Positions 42,683-52,618 of a DNA stretch of 56,472 nt are shown here, in pieces. The stretch comes from an uncultured Rhodospirillales bacterium (GTDB taxonomy: Bacteria > Pseudomonadota > Alphaproteobacteria > Kiloniellales > Kiloniellaceae), in NCBI GenBank assembly GCA_913060675.1, contig CAJXUS010000026.1, forward strand, positions 1-56,472, read 5' to 3'. Position 1 is the stretch's first letter, and every line of letters begins with the position of its first letter. A program made the position numbers and the translations under genes. Under the pieces are notes generated by a model. That model was given only the letters and a program-made list of their open reading frames with translations, was not told the DNA's origin and did no database searches.

Positions 42683-44008
42683 ATGCAAACCAATTTTTCA
42701 CTCGCCCAACTCGCCGATCCCAATATTGCCGAAGCCGAAGATATCCTGCGTAAGTGCGTGCATTGCGGATTTTGTACCGCCACTTGTCCAACCTATGTCC
42801 TGCTTGGGGATGAGCTGGATAGCCCGCGCGGGCGGATCTATCTGATCAAGGGCATGCTTGAGGGCGATGAAGCCGCAACCCCGGAAGTCACCAAACATGT
42901 AGATCGCTGTCTGTCGTGTCTGTCGTGCATGACGACCTGTCCGTCCGGGGTGAACTATATGCATCTGGTCGATCACGCCAGAAACCACATCGAAGAAACG
43001 TACACGCGCCCGCTGTTCGAGCGATCCCTGCGCAATCTACTCAGCTTTGTTATCCCGCGGCCGTTCTGGTTTCGCGCAGCTTTAAATATGGCTTCCTTGT
43101 CTGCCCCGATCATGCGCAGATTTTTAACAGGCAGGTTACGCGCGCTTATTGATCTCGCCCCCAAATCCATGCCCGCAGCGAGTGTTGTCGATCAACCACA
43201 AACCTTTGCGGCGAAAGGCACCAAACGGGGCCGGGTTGCCCTTCTTTCTGGCTGTGCGCAAACCGTTCTTGCGCCTTCTATCAACGAAGCGACGGTGCGA
43301 CTTCTTACGCGTCTTGGCATAGAGGTGGTGATTGCAAAGGGCGTTGGTTGCTGTGGCTCGCTGGTACATCACATGGGCAAAGAACACGCCGCAGATCAAC
43401 AAATCAAAGCGGCAATCACTGGCTGGATGCTTGAGATCGAAGGCGTAGGTTTGGACGCCATCATCTCTAATGCCTCTGGCTGTGGCACAACGATAAAAGA
43501 CTATGGCTTTATGTTACGCAATGATCCCGCGTGGGCAGAGAAGGCCGCCACAGTCTCCGGCCTTGCCCGTGATATCACGGAGTATCTCGTTGAAATCGGG
43601 GGGGCAGAAATTGGCGGGCTGGAGATTAATCAGTCACGAAGTGACCCTCATACCGGCCCAGCACAAATCGTTGCTTACCACGCTCCCTGTTCCATTCAGC
43701 ACGGCCAGAAAATAACCAAGCAGCCAAAGCAGTTGTTACAAAGTGCGGGCTTTGAAGTTCGTGATGTGCCCGAGGGGCACCTCTGCTGTGGCTCTGCTGG
43801 AACCTACAATATCATGCAGCCCGAACTGGCCGGAAAACTCCGGGATCGAAAGATCAAAAACATCCAATCCCTGTCACCGGATATTATCGCTACCGGAAAT
43901 ATTGGCTGTCAGTGCCAGATATCGGCCGGTACAGATATCCCGGTTGTTCATAATGTTGAGCTTCTTGATTGGGCGACGGGTGGGCCAAAGCCGAAATCCT
44001 TGGGGTAG
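42683..44008 (+). CDS. glcF: Glycolate oxidase iron-sulfur subunit GlcF
   Basis: The 441-residue protein has two [4Fe-4S] motifs near the N-terminus (CVHCGFCTATCPTYVL at about 25 and CLSCLSCMTTCPSGVNY at about 75) and two CCG cysteine-rich domains (GVGCCGSLVHHMG and GHLCCGSAGTYN). It passes electrons from GlcD/GlcE toward quinone at the membrane. It starts after a GGAGCGAG ribosome-binding site, 10 bp after glcE. Confidence 0.95.
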   Translation: MQTNFSLAQLADPNIAEAEDILRKCVHCGFCTATCPTYVLLGDELDSPRGRIYLIKGMLEGDEAATPEVTKHVDRCLSCLSCMTTCPSGVNYMHLVDHARNHIEETYTRPLFERSLRNLLSFVIPRPFWFRAALNMASLSAPIMRRFLTGRLRALIDLAPKSMPAASVVDQPQTFAAKGTKRGRVALLSGCAQTVLAPSINEATVRLLTRLGIEVVIAKGVGCCGSLVHHMGKEHAADQQIKAAITGWMLEIEGVGLDAIISNASGCGTTIKDYGFMLRNDPAWAEKAATVSGLARDITEYLVEIGGAEIGGLEINQSRSDPHTGPAQIVAYHAPCSIQHGQKITKQPKQLLQSAGFEVRDVPEGHLCCGSAGTYNIMQPELAGKLRDRKIKNIQSLSPDIIATGNIGCQCQISAGTDIPVVHNVELLDWATGGPKPKSLG

Positions 44009-44199
44009 GGGATCAATGCCCCTCATAAGCTTTACGATGAGCGTGATATTATGAGCGGCTCTTGGTCGACATTTGTGGGCTAGTTTTGATTAATTGATAT
44101 GAGGTGGTCGTATTTTACTTATTATCGAATCACTAAGGTATTGTATGTATTTTAAACATCTTATCAGTTTGTTCTAAGTGTCATTGTGCAGGACTAAAT

Positions 44200-44976
44200 A
44201 TGAAGAAATTCGCGCCATTATGTATCTTGTCGATCTTATTCCTGACACTCAGCTCATCCAATTTATACGCTAAAACCTTTAGGGTCTGTACTGTCGAAAT
44301 CCCTGGTGGAATGACAGAGGATAAAGTAGGCCCGCAGCCATTATTTGATTTTTACCAAGAAGTTATTCAAATCGTCCGTCAGAAAACGGGTCATGAATTC
44401 GAGTTGGATTTTGCACCTGCATTAAGATGCCAGACGTTATTTTTTAAAAAAGAAGTCGATATTATTTGGCCGTATATTATCACTGAAGACGTCGAAAGAA
44501 TTAAAGAGCATGGCTATTCATTTCTCCCCATATATTCGATGCCTATCATCATGGGGGGCTACTATGTCTTCACAAGACAGGACGATCCTATCATTCACAG
44601 GGTCAAAGATTTAGAAGGTAAATCTGTTGTAAGTGCCAGAGGGTATGGCGTTCCGATAGAATTTGAAGAGAGTACCAACATTACAAAATCAATGACGAAC
44701 AGTAATGAACTCGTTCCTAAAATGATTATGGGCAACAGAGTTGATGCAGGGATAATACAAACAGGCTGGGTTCCGACACTCAAAAAACAGGGGCTTTTGG
44801 AAGGTCTGCACCATGGTGAGGTTATCGACTTTTGGGGAGGATCGTTTACCTTTCTGCCTGATCAAGAGGGGATCTCCCTCGCTAATACTTTCTCAAATAC
44901 GATTTTAAAACTTGTTACGCAGGGGAAATATAAAGAGATCCTTACCGACGCGCCTTATTACATACCCAATTACTAA
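44200..44976 (+). CDS. Periplasmic solute-binding protein (SBP_bac_3-like)
   Basis: This 258-residue protein has a signal peptide (residues 1-25, cleavage after NLYA), followed by a PBPb-type domain: FRVCTVEIPGGM, LEGKSVVSARGYGVPIEF and DAGIIQTGW. Its first two Cys may form a disulfide. No permease or ATPase is adjacent. It follows glcF after 190 bp, so a link to glycolate use is possible but unsupported. Such orphan proteins can also act as ligand-binding partners of signalling proteins. Confidence 0.82.
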   Translation: MKKFAPLCILSILFLTLSSSNLYAKTFRVCTVEIPGGMTEDKVGPQPLFDFYQEVIQIVRQKTGHEFELDFAPALRCQTLFFKKEVDIIWPYIITEDVERIKEHGYSFLPIYSMPIIMGGYYVFTRQDDPIIHRVKDLEGKSVVSARGYGVPIEFEESTNITKSMTNSNELVPKMIMGNRVDAGIIQTGWVPTLKKQGLLEGLHHGEVIDFWGGSFTFLPDQEGISLANTFSNTILKLVTQGKYKEILTDAPYYIPNY

Positions 44977-45163
44977 CTGACGGCTTGAAATTAATTCATT
45001 ATGTCTCGGGTTGGAAATTAAAGATCAGGAAATGGATCAGGCCCGATCTCAGCCCCTGCCCCTAAACCTGTCACCAAGTGACCCAGCCCAATCACTGCTG
45101 CCACCTAGATGTCAGCAGAGGAATGTTAGAACAGACAAACTTACTTAAAAACAGGAGAGAGTT

Positions 45164-45610
45164 TTGTCTGAATTGAATATTCTACGCGATGGGTTTGACA
45201 CCCGCCCCATCGAAATGCAGCCCATGTGGTTGATCATGTTTCAAGCCCCAAAAGAAGACGTGGACCGCATTTTTGAGGCCATAGCCGAAGTCGCGCCACT
45301 AGATCAGGGCAAAACCGACCGGAACGGATATCGGGCACCTGCGGGTGTCGAATACTACAGACCCCGCGAGGGCACGCCGACGGGGGCCGAAGAGAACACT
45401 CGCCATCGGCCCGGCGTTGATGAGATGCGGTTTTACCTTCCGCGCGATACTAAAGCGCTAAACGATGTGATCGAGGCAATCTATGAGGTGCATAGTTATT
45501 ATGAACCCGTGATTACCGTGACCGAAGTGCTGCGCAGCCAGTGTAAGGGGCTTGATGATAAAAATAATCCGCACCGCTGGTGGAACAAAGAAGGCGATTG
45601 GAAGAAGTAG
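45164..45610 (+). CDS. Small conserved protein with NIF3/CutA-like C-terminus
   Basis: This 148-residue protein starts at TTG 45164 behind AGGAGAG (no ATG fits). The segment IYEVHSYYEPVITVTEVL (about residues 106-123) resembles the H-x-Y-E-E-P motif of the PII/CutA-like domain found in NIF3 proteins. The N-terminal half has WLIMFQAPKEDVDRIFEAI, a likely first beta-alpha unit of the same fold. It is cytoplasmic, acidic and basic in turn, and of unknown function. The family match is by pattern only. Confidence 0.6.
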   Translation: MSELNILRDGFDTRPIEMQPMWLIMFQAPKEDVDRIFEAIAEVAPLDQGKTDRNGYRAPAGVEYYRPREGTPTGAEENTRHRPGVDEMRFYLPRDTKALNDVIEAIYEVHSYYEPVITVTEVLRSQCKGLDDKNNPHRWWNKEGDWKK

Positions 45611-46086
45611 GCCGCTGATAAGGAGGATGGCTTGTCTGTTTCTAGTTGGGTATTTCTTAGGTAGAAATATTGTGACTTGGAGTAGGCGGGCCATCTGCTT
45701 TTAGAACGCTGCGTTGAAGTGTTCTATGTATGGCTGAGGGTGCGAACTATTTTATTATCTAGTGCGCAATCATCGGCCTCTAACCAGATTAAGTGCGAAA
45801 ATAATTTGAGCCGTCAATTACCCGTAAGCTAGCTACCGAAGACGAAAATCATCTTTACAATTTATTTTGATTTAGGAATCCACTTGTGATGAAAAATTAA
45901 GAGGTATATTGCTCGTTTATATTGCTATTATTTTCAATCATAAATACTCTAATAATATGTAATGAAATTCATAGGTGAGTAAGTGTTGAAGTGACTGCTT
46001 ACAACCCAAAGCGGAAGTTCCTCACACAAATTTAATAGGATATAAAATACTCACCCGAATCGTCTAAGATACTAGGGGCTATTCAG
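45611..46086. other. AT-rich gap at the left edge of the island
   Basis: This 476-bp gap between the NIF3-like gene and the IS6 remnant has no ORF with a start signal or recognised domain. Its composition turns from moderate GC to AT-rich within the stretch. The missing left end of the IS6 element is not visible here. Confidence 0.5.
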
Positions 46087-46572
46087 GTGGATGAAACCTA
46101 TATAAAGGTTAAAGGAAAGTGGAAGTACTTGTATCGAGCGATTGATAAGGACGGAGATACTCTCGGTTTCTATTTGACCGCGACCCGCAACACCAAAGCA
46201 GCCAAACGTTTCCTTAACAAAGCCCTCAAACGCAATAAGAGATATGTCCCTGTATCGATCTCATCAGACAAGGCTCCGACATATGGAGAAGTAATCAGGG
46301 AATTGAAAGCTGAAGGCAAGATACCTAATGAGCTTTTGCATCGCCAGATCAAATATCTGAATAACAGGCTTGAGGGAGATCACGGTAAGCTCAAACGATT
46401 GATCAAACCAACTCTAGGCTTCAAATCCATGAAAACGGCCTACGCCACGATCAAAAAATTTGAAGTCATGAGAATGTTTAAAAAGGGACAGTTTAGATTA
46501 TGGATGCACGGTGAAACAGGACCAATAGCAGAGGCCAGATTCATTAACCGCTTGTTTGGAGTTTATGCCTGA
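46087..46572 (+). pseudogene. IS6/IS26-family transposase, N-terminally truncated
   Basis: The frame carries the DDE core of an IS6-family transposase. It has VDETYIKVKGKWKYLYRAID (first Asp), SSDKAPTYGEVI (second Asp) and LEGDHGKLKRLIKP (Glu), with a normal C-terminus. The usual first about 70 residues with the HTH are absent, and the upstream sequence in frame (ILGAIQ before VDET) does not resemble the family. So the 5' part is deleted or replaced and the gene is probably dead, though all catalytic residues are present. Its right terminal repeat is retained downstream. Confidence 0.85.
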
Positions 46573-46611
46573 GATCCGCCTTGAAAAAGGAGTTTTGCGC
46601 CTGGGTTAAGG

Positions 46612-46627
46612 TTTTGCAACGGAGCCC
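46612..46627 (-). mobile_element. Right terminal inverted repeat of IS6-family element
   Basis: TTTTGCAACGGAGCCC reads on the other strand as GGGCTCCGTTGCAAAA, the form of IS6-family ends (compare IS26 GGCACTGTTGCAAA). It is 40 bp past the transposase stop, as expected. The matching left repeat is absent, so the element is incomplete. Confidence 0.85.
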
Positions 46628-47005
46628 CCGAAAGATCATTTATATACTAACTTAACAATAAATTAGGACACACTAGAGAATACTGTTTCTATTGGCTGTA
46701 AAGTATCAGCCACGGATGATATGCCGTTTCATCCTAAGAACGACATTATTTTGTTGAAATCAGTATTCGATGAAAATGAGTTTAGTCGTACTGATAACCT
46801 ATTCGAACGGTTGGTTCTTCCATACCGTTGACTGACATTTCCCGCTCGCACAGTTAAAAAAGAACACCCTTTGTCGCAAATTGTGGCGAGGTGAAGGTTA
46901 TCTTTGTCGGGCAAAATTCAATTCATCAAATAGCTATTGTATGAGCAGTTTCACCATGGCTGTAGGCACTAGAGTTGAATAAGTCAATCGGCGGGAAGTC
47001 TAAGT
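46628..47005. other. Gap between IS6 remnant and kinase gene
   Basis: This 378-bp AT-rich stretch should contain the promoter of the signalling operon. A minus-strand frame at 46729-46914 has no start signal or known domain. I see no RNA gene. Confidence 0.5.
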
Positions 47006-50000
47006 ATGAATAAGCTTTCATTTAAACTGCAACTGGGCTCGGTCTTTTTTGTCATCGTTACATTAATTTTCCTTGCCAACATGATCATCAATTCCAAGTT
47101 AAATGACGTAACGATGACAAAAGAGCTTATTGAAAATAGGGAAGTCCCTACGTACATTGAAGCTCTTAAACTATCATCTGGTATTTATCATTCGCTTGCC
47201 CAACTTAGAGGAATGATGCTCCTCAGAGACGAAGCCATAAAAATAAAGCGGGCCGAAGTTTGGGCTACTGAAATAAACCCTGCAATTGAAGCGCTTGAGA
47301 GAAATTCACTTAACTGGGATGACAAAGTTGATCTGGGCCGCTTGGCCAGAATAAAAATTGAACTCATAAAATTTAGACTCTTCCAGTCAAATATAGAAAA
47401 CCTTGTCAATACGATCGATGAGCTCCCCGCGACAAAAATACTCGTGGAAGAAGCCAGCCCTCTTGGCCTTGCACTATATAATGAAATTACGAAAATCATT
47501 GAGTTGGAAACGAACTTAGGGGCAGGACAAAGCAGGAAAGATCTTTTAAAAGCAATGGCAGACTTCAGGGGGAGTATGAGCCAAATGTTGGCTACTGTTC
47601 GTATTGTTTTACTTACAGGGGATCCAATATTTTTCGCCCAATACAATAAATACAAACTCATTAACGAGCAAAGTCATAAATATTTAACCGAACACCGCGT
47701 CTTGTTTAGTAATGATCAAACGTCTCGTTTTGAAACGTTAACAGCAAAAAGAACAGCCTTTTTACTACTACCACCAAAAATGTTTAAGATTAGATCCAGT
47801 AAGGATTTCAATCGTGCAAATGCATTATTACGGACAACGGCGGCTCCTACAGCAACAATCATTCTTGAAGAACTTAACGAACTACAAGAACATCAAAAAT
47901 TATTGTTAGAGCAAGCATTTACCCTCCACAGTCAAAAAATTTCTGAATCTGAAAATATTTCAAAAATATCATTTATAATCATCTTACTTTTGATAGTAAG
48001 CCTCGCGACATTTATAATTCGCGCCATCACTACATCTTTATCTAGAGCAGTCACTATTGCTGAGCGTATTGGGGCAGGTGAGCGCATTAACAACGTTAAA
48101 CTATCGGGTTCTACTGAAATCTCTGCTTTAGGGACTTCCTTATCGAAAATGAACTTTGAAATAGCTTCAAGAGCAGATGAACTTGAAAGTAGAAACTGGG
48201 TAGCTGAAGAAGTATTAAAGGTTTCAGAGCTTTCTCAAGGGAACTACGATTTAGAGAGTTTAGCACCCAATGTCATTTCAGTCCTTTCTCAAGCTCTCGG
48301 TGCAGGCCATGGCGCACTCTATATTGCTGAATACAATGAAAAAAATCAAGTTTCTAGTCTTTCATTAACAGGCAGTTATGCATTTAAAACTCGGAAAAAC
48401 GTCTCAGGAAAAATTGCCATTGGTGAAGGGTTGATCGGTCAATGTGCCAAGGAAAAATCGCCGATCCACCTAACAGACATTCCCTCTGACTATATCCACA
48501 TCAGTTCAGCGCTTGGTAATAAAGAGCCAAAAAACATTTTTGTTGTACCTATTCTATTTGAAAAAAAATTATTTGGCGTCATGGAGCTTGCTTCATTTAG
48601 CAGTTTTTCTGAAATCCAAATGTCTTTACTTGAACAAGCTGCAGAAAAACTTGGAACAATTATTAGTAGTATTCGCAGTGTTAAAAAAACAGAAGAATTA
48701 CTCATAAAGTCAGAAATTCAGTCAGAAAATTTACTGGCACAACAAGAAGAGCTCAAACAGCAATCTGAGGAACTCCAGGCCTCCAACGAAGAATTGGAGG
48801 AGCAGGCTCAGGCGTTAAGATTGTCAGAAGAAGAGCTTAAGCAACAATCTGAAGAGCTCCAAGTCACCAATGAGGAGATGGAACAACAAGCTCAGGTCCT
48901 CCGACAATCAGAAGAAGAACTCAAACAACAATCAGAAGAATTACAAGCCTCCAACGAAGAATTGGAAGAAAATTCTAAAAATCTAGAAGCCCAAAAACAG
49001 GCCATAGAAAAACAAAAAAATATTTTGGAAGAAGTCGGTAAAGATCTTGAAATTCAAACAGAGGAATTGCGCCAAGCAAATAAATACAAATCAGAGTTTC
49101 TATCCAACATGTCCCATGAGCTACGAACCCCTCTGAACAGTATGTTGATATTATCACAATCTCTGGCAGAAAATAAAAAGGGAAACTTGACAAAGGATCA
49201 AACAGAATCTGCAAGTGTAATCAATCATGGTGGCAATGAATTACTAAGGTTAATCAATGATATACTCGATTTATCCAAGGTTGAAGCTGGAAAAATAGAT
49301 TTGCACATTGAAGATGTCACAATAAAAGAACAGACCGATATTCTGCTAAAACAATTTAAGCCACTCGCCGATGACAAAGAGCTAAAGCTAAGAGTAAAGG
49401 TTGACAAAAAACTAAACACTACCTTTCCAACAGATAGTCAGCGGTTACAGCAGATCCTTAAAAATCTTTTATCAAACAGTATTAAATTTACATCAGAAGG
49501 TTCAGTTTCACTCAAAGTTGGATACGCAGAAAATGTTTCACTGAGAAAACTCTCCGCCACCAATAATCAGGTCATATTCTTTTCTGTTATTGATACAGGT
49601 TTCGGAATTTCAGAGTCAAAACGGAGCGCTATTTTCTCTGCATTCCAACAAGAAGATGGCTCCACAAGCCGACTTTATGGCGGCACAGGGTTAGGTTTAA
49701 CAATTTCGAGAGAACTCGCAACGTTACTCGGTGGTGAGTTACATTTAAGCGACAGTTCTGATAAGGGAAGCACTTTCACCTTATACTTACCCCTTGATGG
49801 CCCTGAAAGTAACCAAGCTGATAATCAGGGTGCGCACGTACTAAAAGAAACGATTATTGCCCCCCCCTCCAGAAATAGCATTGCAGAACTTCCTGCAAAA
49901 CAATCGAGTTCTGATAATGAACAGAAAATAGAAAAAAAACGAAAGCTGCATAAATTTATTGCAGATGACAGAGGAGAAATCTCAACAGAAAAAAGATCCA

Positions 50001-51172
50001 TGCTGATTATTGAGGACGACAAGGAGTTCGCCAAAATCCTACAGAGTGTCGCCCGAAATTGGGGATACTGTACGGTCGTCACTGATATGGGCCTTGATGG
50101 CTTGGATCTTACTGAAAAATATAACCCAACAGCCATATTACTCGATTTAGGCCTCCCAGACATTGATGGAGCCAAAGTATTGGCCGAATTGAAAGAAAAT
50201 TCAGCCACGCGGCACATTCCAGTGCATATCGTCTCTGCAGGTGACAAAGATAACTACATCCTCAATATGGGGGCGATTGGGTATATGACCAAACCAGTAA
50301 CCCAGGAAGGTTTGGAGCACGTATTTAGTGAAATTGAGCAAAGATTAGTTGAGCGCATCCAAAATATTCTTGTGGTTGAAGATGATAAAGATAGCCAATT
50401 TGCCATTACAAGCCTGATTGAAAGTAAAGCAATAAATATTGAGATCGTCGGAAGTGGTAAGGAGGCAATCAAAGCTCTAAAAAATAACCAATTTGACTGT
50501 ATTATTTTGGATTTAAACTTACCCGATATTTCCGGTTTTGAGTTGTTAAATAAACTTCCAAATCTCATAGAGGGTAACCAACCTCCGATAATTGTGTATA
50601 CCGGGGCAGAGTTGTCACACGCTGACAAACGTAAACTTGAACAACTTGCCGCCAGTGTAGTGATTAAAGGCGCAGAAAGTCCCGACCGTTTGGTCGATGA
50701 TGTCACGCTATTTTTACATTCCGTAGAAGATCAGCTGCCTTTAGCACAACGGGAAGCCATCAAGATGGTCCATGATCGAAACAAAGCTTTTGAGGGCAGG
50801 AAAATATTACTCGTAGATGATGATATGCGTAATATTTTCGCCCTAAGCCAATTGTTATCAGATGCAGGCCTTAAAGTGGAAGTGGCAAACAACGGTCAAC
50901 TTGCCCTCGATAAACTTTCGGAAATTAAGGATATCGATCTTGTACTGATGGATGTCATGATGCCCGTTATGGATGGTCTGGAGGCCACACGAGAAATCAG
51001 GAAGCAACAAAAACACAAGAACTTACCAATCATCGCATTAACCGCCAAGGCCATGCCCCAAGACAGGGAAGATTGTATAAAAGCTGGTGCCAATGATTAT
51101 GCGACCAAGCCGGTGGAAACTGAAAAACTTCTATCTTTGCTGCGTATGTGGCTCTTTAAGGGATCGGTTTAA
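47006..51172 (+). CDS. Hybrid sensor histidine kinase, GAF, three receivers
   Basis: This 1388-residue protein has TM1 (about residues 8-27), a periplasmic sensor region to about 318, TM2 (about 319-343), HAMP (about 344-395), a GAF domain (about 410-565) and a long coiled coil (about 570-690). The kinase core follows: NMSHELRTPLNS (His near 703), DTGFGIS and GGTGLGL. Three receivers end it at about 1000-1115, 1120-1235 and 1265-1385, all with an Asp in LLDLGLPD, ILDLNLPD and LMDVMMPV. No Hpt domain is present. The stop overlaps cheR (TAATG). Its coiled coil has three 28-residue Q/E-rich repeats. Confidence 0.93.
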   Translation: MNKLSFKLQLGSVFFVIVTLIFLANMIINSKLNDVTMTKELIENREVPTYIEALKLSSGIYHSLAQLRGMMLLRDEAIKIKRAEVWATEINPAIEALERNSLNWDDKVDLGRLARIKIELIKFRLFQSNIENLVNTIDELPATKILVEEASPLGLALYNEITKIIELETNLGAGQSRKDLLKAMADFRGSMSQMLATVRIVLLTGDPIFFAQYNKYKLINEQSHKYLTEHRVLFSNDQTSRFETLTAKRTAFLLLPPKMFKIRSSKDFNRANALLRTTAAPTATIILEELNELQEHQKLLLEQAFTLHSQKISESENISKISFIIILLLIVSLATFIIRAITTSLSRAVTIAERIGAGERINNVKLSGSTEISALGTSLSKMNFEIASRADELESRNWVAEEVLKVSELSQGNYDLESLAPNVISVLSQALGAGHGALYIAEYNEKNQVSSLSLTGSYAFKTRKNVSGKIAIGEGLIGQCAKEKSPIHLTDIPSDYIHISSALGNKEPKNIFVVPILFEKKLFGVMELASFSSFSEIQMSLLEQAAEKLGTIISSIRSVKKTEELLIKSEIQSENLLAQQEELKQQSEELQASNEELEEQAQALRLSEEELKQQSEELQVTNEEMEQQAQVLRQSEEELKQQSEELQASNEELEENSKNLEAQKQAIEKQKNILEEVGKDLEIQTEELRQANKYKSEFLSNMSHELRTPLNSMLILSQSLAENKKGNLTKDQTESASVINHGGNELLRLINDILDLSKVEAGKIDLHIEDVTIKEQTDILLKQFKPLADDKELKLRVKVDKKLNTTFPTDSQRLQQILKNLLSNSIKFTSEGSVSLKVGYAENVSLRKLSATNNQVIFFSVIDTGFGISESKRSAIFSAFQQEDGSTSRLYGGTGLGLTISRELATLLGGELHLSDSSDKGSTFTLYLPLDGPESNQADNQGAHVLKETIIAPPSRNSIAELPAKQSSSDNEQKIEKKRKLHKFIADDRGEISTEKRSMLIIEDDKEFAKILQSVARNWGYCTVVTDMGLDGLDLTEKYNPTAILLDLGLPDIDGAKVLAELKENSATRHIPVHIVSAGDKDNYILNMGAIGYMTKPVTQEGLEHVFSEIEQRLVERIQNILVVEDDKDSQFAITSLIESKAINIEIVGSGKEAIKALKNNQFDCIILDLNLPDISGFELLNKLPNLIEGNQPPIIVYTGAELSHADKRKLEQLAASVVIKGAESPDRLVDDVTLFLHSVEDQLPLAQREAIKMVHDRNKAFEGRKILLVDDDMRNIFALSQLLSDAGLKVEVANNGQLALDKLSEIKDIDLVLMDVMMPVMDGLEATREIRKQQKHKNLPIIALTAKAMPQDREDCIKAGANDYATKPVETEKLLSLLRMWLFKGSV
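48746..48997 (+). repeat. Three 84-bp (28-residue) coiled-coil repeats
   Basis: Residues 581-664 of the hybrid kinase are three copies of a four-heptad unit beginning EELKQQSEELQ. The DNA copies have diverged but the proteins are near identical. The E/Q-rich pairs recall methylation sites of chemoreceptors. Confidence 0.9.
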
Positions 51173-52035
51173 TGAATAAAAACGATCTCACACGTATTGA
51201 AATTGAGTTATTGATCGATGCAATAAAAAAACGTTACGGATATGATTTCTCCCACTATGCCCAGTCTTCATTCCGCCGCCGAGTAGAAAACAGGTTAAAT
51301 GCTCTGGGGTTAAATACTATTTCAGATTTAATTCCGCGATTAATGCACGACGAATTATTTTTCGAAGATGTTCTGGTGGGTTTTTCAATCACGGTTACTG
51401 AGATGTTTCGGGATCCTAAATTTTATCGAGACATTCGAACCATCGTCATCCCAAAGTTAAAAACCTATCCCTATTTGAAGATATGGCATGCAGGTTGTGC
51501 TACGGGCGAAGAAATATATTCAATGGCTATTTTATTGCATGAGGAAGGATTGCTTGAACAAACCCAAATCTATGCAACAGATTTTAATAATACGGCTCTA
51601 AAGACAGCAGAACGGGGCATTTATCCACTTGATGATATGGAAAATCACGCCAAAAACTACTATGAAGCAGGAGGTGCTAAAGAGTTTTCTGAATATTACA
51701 GAACCCAGTATAAAAGTGCGAAATTAAAAGGTTTCCTAAAAGAGAAGATCACCTTTGCTAACCATAACTTAGTCACGGATGGTGTGTTTGGCGAAATGCA
51801 TATGATCATCTGCAGAAACGTGATGATTTATTTTGACAAAAATTTGCAAGACAGAGCTTACTCCCTTTTTGTTGAGAGCCTAATCCATAGGGGTTTCTTG
51901 TGCCTTGGCACCAAAGATACCGTAGCTTTTTCGATTGTAAGTGAAAACTTTGAAATTCTTGCAAAACGGAATAAAATTTTTCGTCTTTTACCAAACGCAA
52001 AATTGAGAAACCGTATTGGTGAGAAACATGCATGA
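51172..52035 (+). CDS. CheR-type protein glutamate methyltransferase
   Basis: The 287-residue protein has the CheR fold: an N-terminal helical domain with YGYDFSHYAQSSFRRRVENRL, and a SAM-binding domain with IWHAGCATGEEIYSMAILL and the conserved IICRNVMIYFD. It lacks the tetratricopeptide tail of some CheRs. The start overlaps the kinase stop and its end overlaps cheB, so the five genes are coupled. No chemoreceptor, CheA or CheW is in the window, so its target may be outside chemotaxis. Confidence 0.93.
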   Translation: MNKNDLTRIEIELLIDAIKKRYGYDFSHYAQSSFRRRVENRLNALGLNTISDLIPRLMHDELFFEDVLVGFSITVTEMFRDPKFYRDIRTIVIPKLKTYPYLKIWHAGCATGEEIYSMAILLHEEGLLEQTQIYATDFNNTALKTAERGIYPLDDMENHAKNYYEAGGAKEFSEYYRTQYKSAKLKGFLKEKITFANHNLVTDGVFGEMHMIICRNVMIYFDKNLQDRAYSLFVESLIHRGFLCLGTKDTVAFSIVSENFEILAKRNKIFRLLPNAKLRNRIGEKHA

Positions 52036-52618
52036 TCATTTTGAGTGCATTGTTGTTGGTGTATCAGCTGGGGGAATGGAAGCTCTTAAAACAATTCTCC
52101 CTGCCCTGCCAGCTAACTTTTCTCTCCCCATTATTATTGTCCAACATATGAGAGCAGATGCCCGTGATTGGTATTTAGCAAATCACTTTAACAGCTTACT
52201 TACCAGTACAGTCAAAATTGCAAATGACAAAGAAGCGATAGAGAATAACCATATTTACTTGGCCCCAGCGGGTTATCATTTACTGGTTGAAGACGACAGG
52301 ACATTTTCCTTAAGTAGTGATGCAAAAGTAAATTACGCCCGTCCCTCTATAGATGTTTTATTCGAAAGCGCAGCCTTTGTTTTTGGTCCAGCTCTAATTG
52401 GTATTATCCTTACGGGTGCAAACTCTGATGGCGCTAAGGGCCTCAAGGCCATCACCGAAGCAGGCGGGCAAGCTGTAATTCAAGACCCATCAACAGCTGA
52501 AGTTTCAGCAATGCCAAGTGCTGCACGAAATTTATGCAAAAACGCTAAAATTACTCCCCTACCAGAAATCGCTAATTACCTGATTAAAGTCACGGAAGAA
52601 AAGGGGAGATTGATTTGA
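52028..52618 (+). CDS. Stand-alone CheB methylesterase domain
   Basis: This 196-residue protein has only the methylesterase domain of CheB. The catalytic Ser is in VGVSAGGMEAL, the His in IIVQHM and the Asp in GANSDGAKGLKAI. The usual N-terminal receiver is missing, so activity is not directly set by a CheA-type kinase through itself. The ATG at 52028 follows GGTGAG and overlaps the CheR stop by 8 bp. A TTG at 52016 is less likely. Confidence 0.92.
   Translation: MHDHFECIVVGVSAGGMEALKTILPALPANFSLPIIIVQHMRADARDWYLANHFNSLLTSTVKIANDKEAIENNHIYLAPAGYHLLVEDDRTFSLSSDAKVNYARPSIDVLFESAAFVFGPALIGIILTGANSDGAKGLKAITEAGGQAVIQDPSTAEVSAMPSAARNLCKNAKITPLPEIANYLIKVTEEKGRLI

Noticed and set aside
45622..45696. 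Short frame behind AGGAGG after the NIF3-like gene
   Set aside because: The ATG directly follows AGGAGG without the required spacing, and the peptide of 25 residues has no other support.
46729..46914. Minus-strand 61-codon frame before the kinase gene
   Set aside because: No ribosome-binding site, no recognisable family, and it would read through the likely promoter of the signalling operon.
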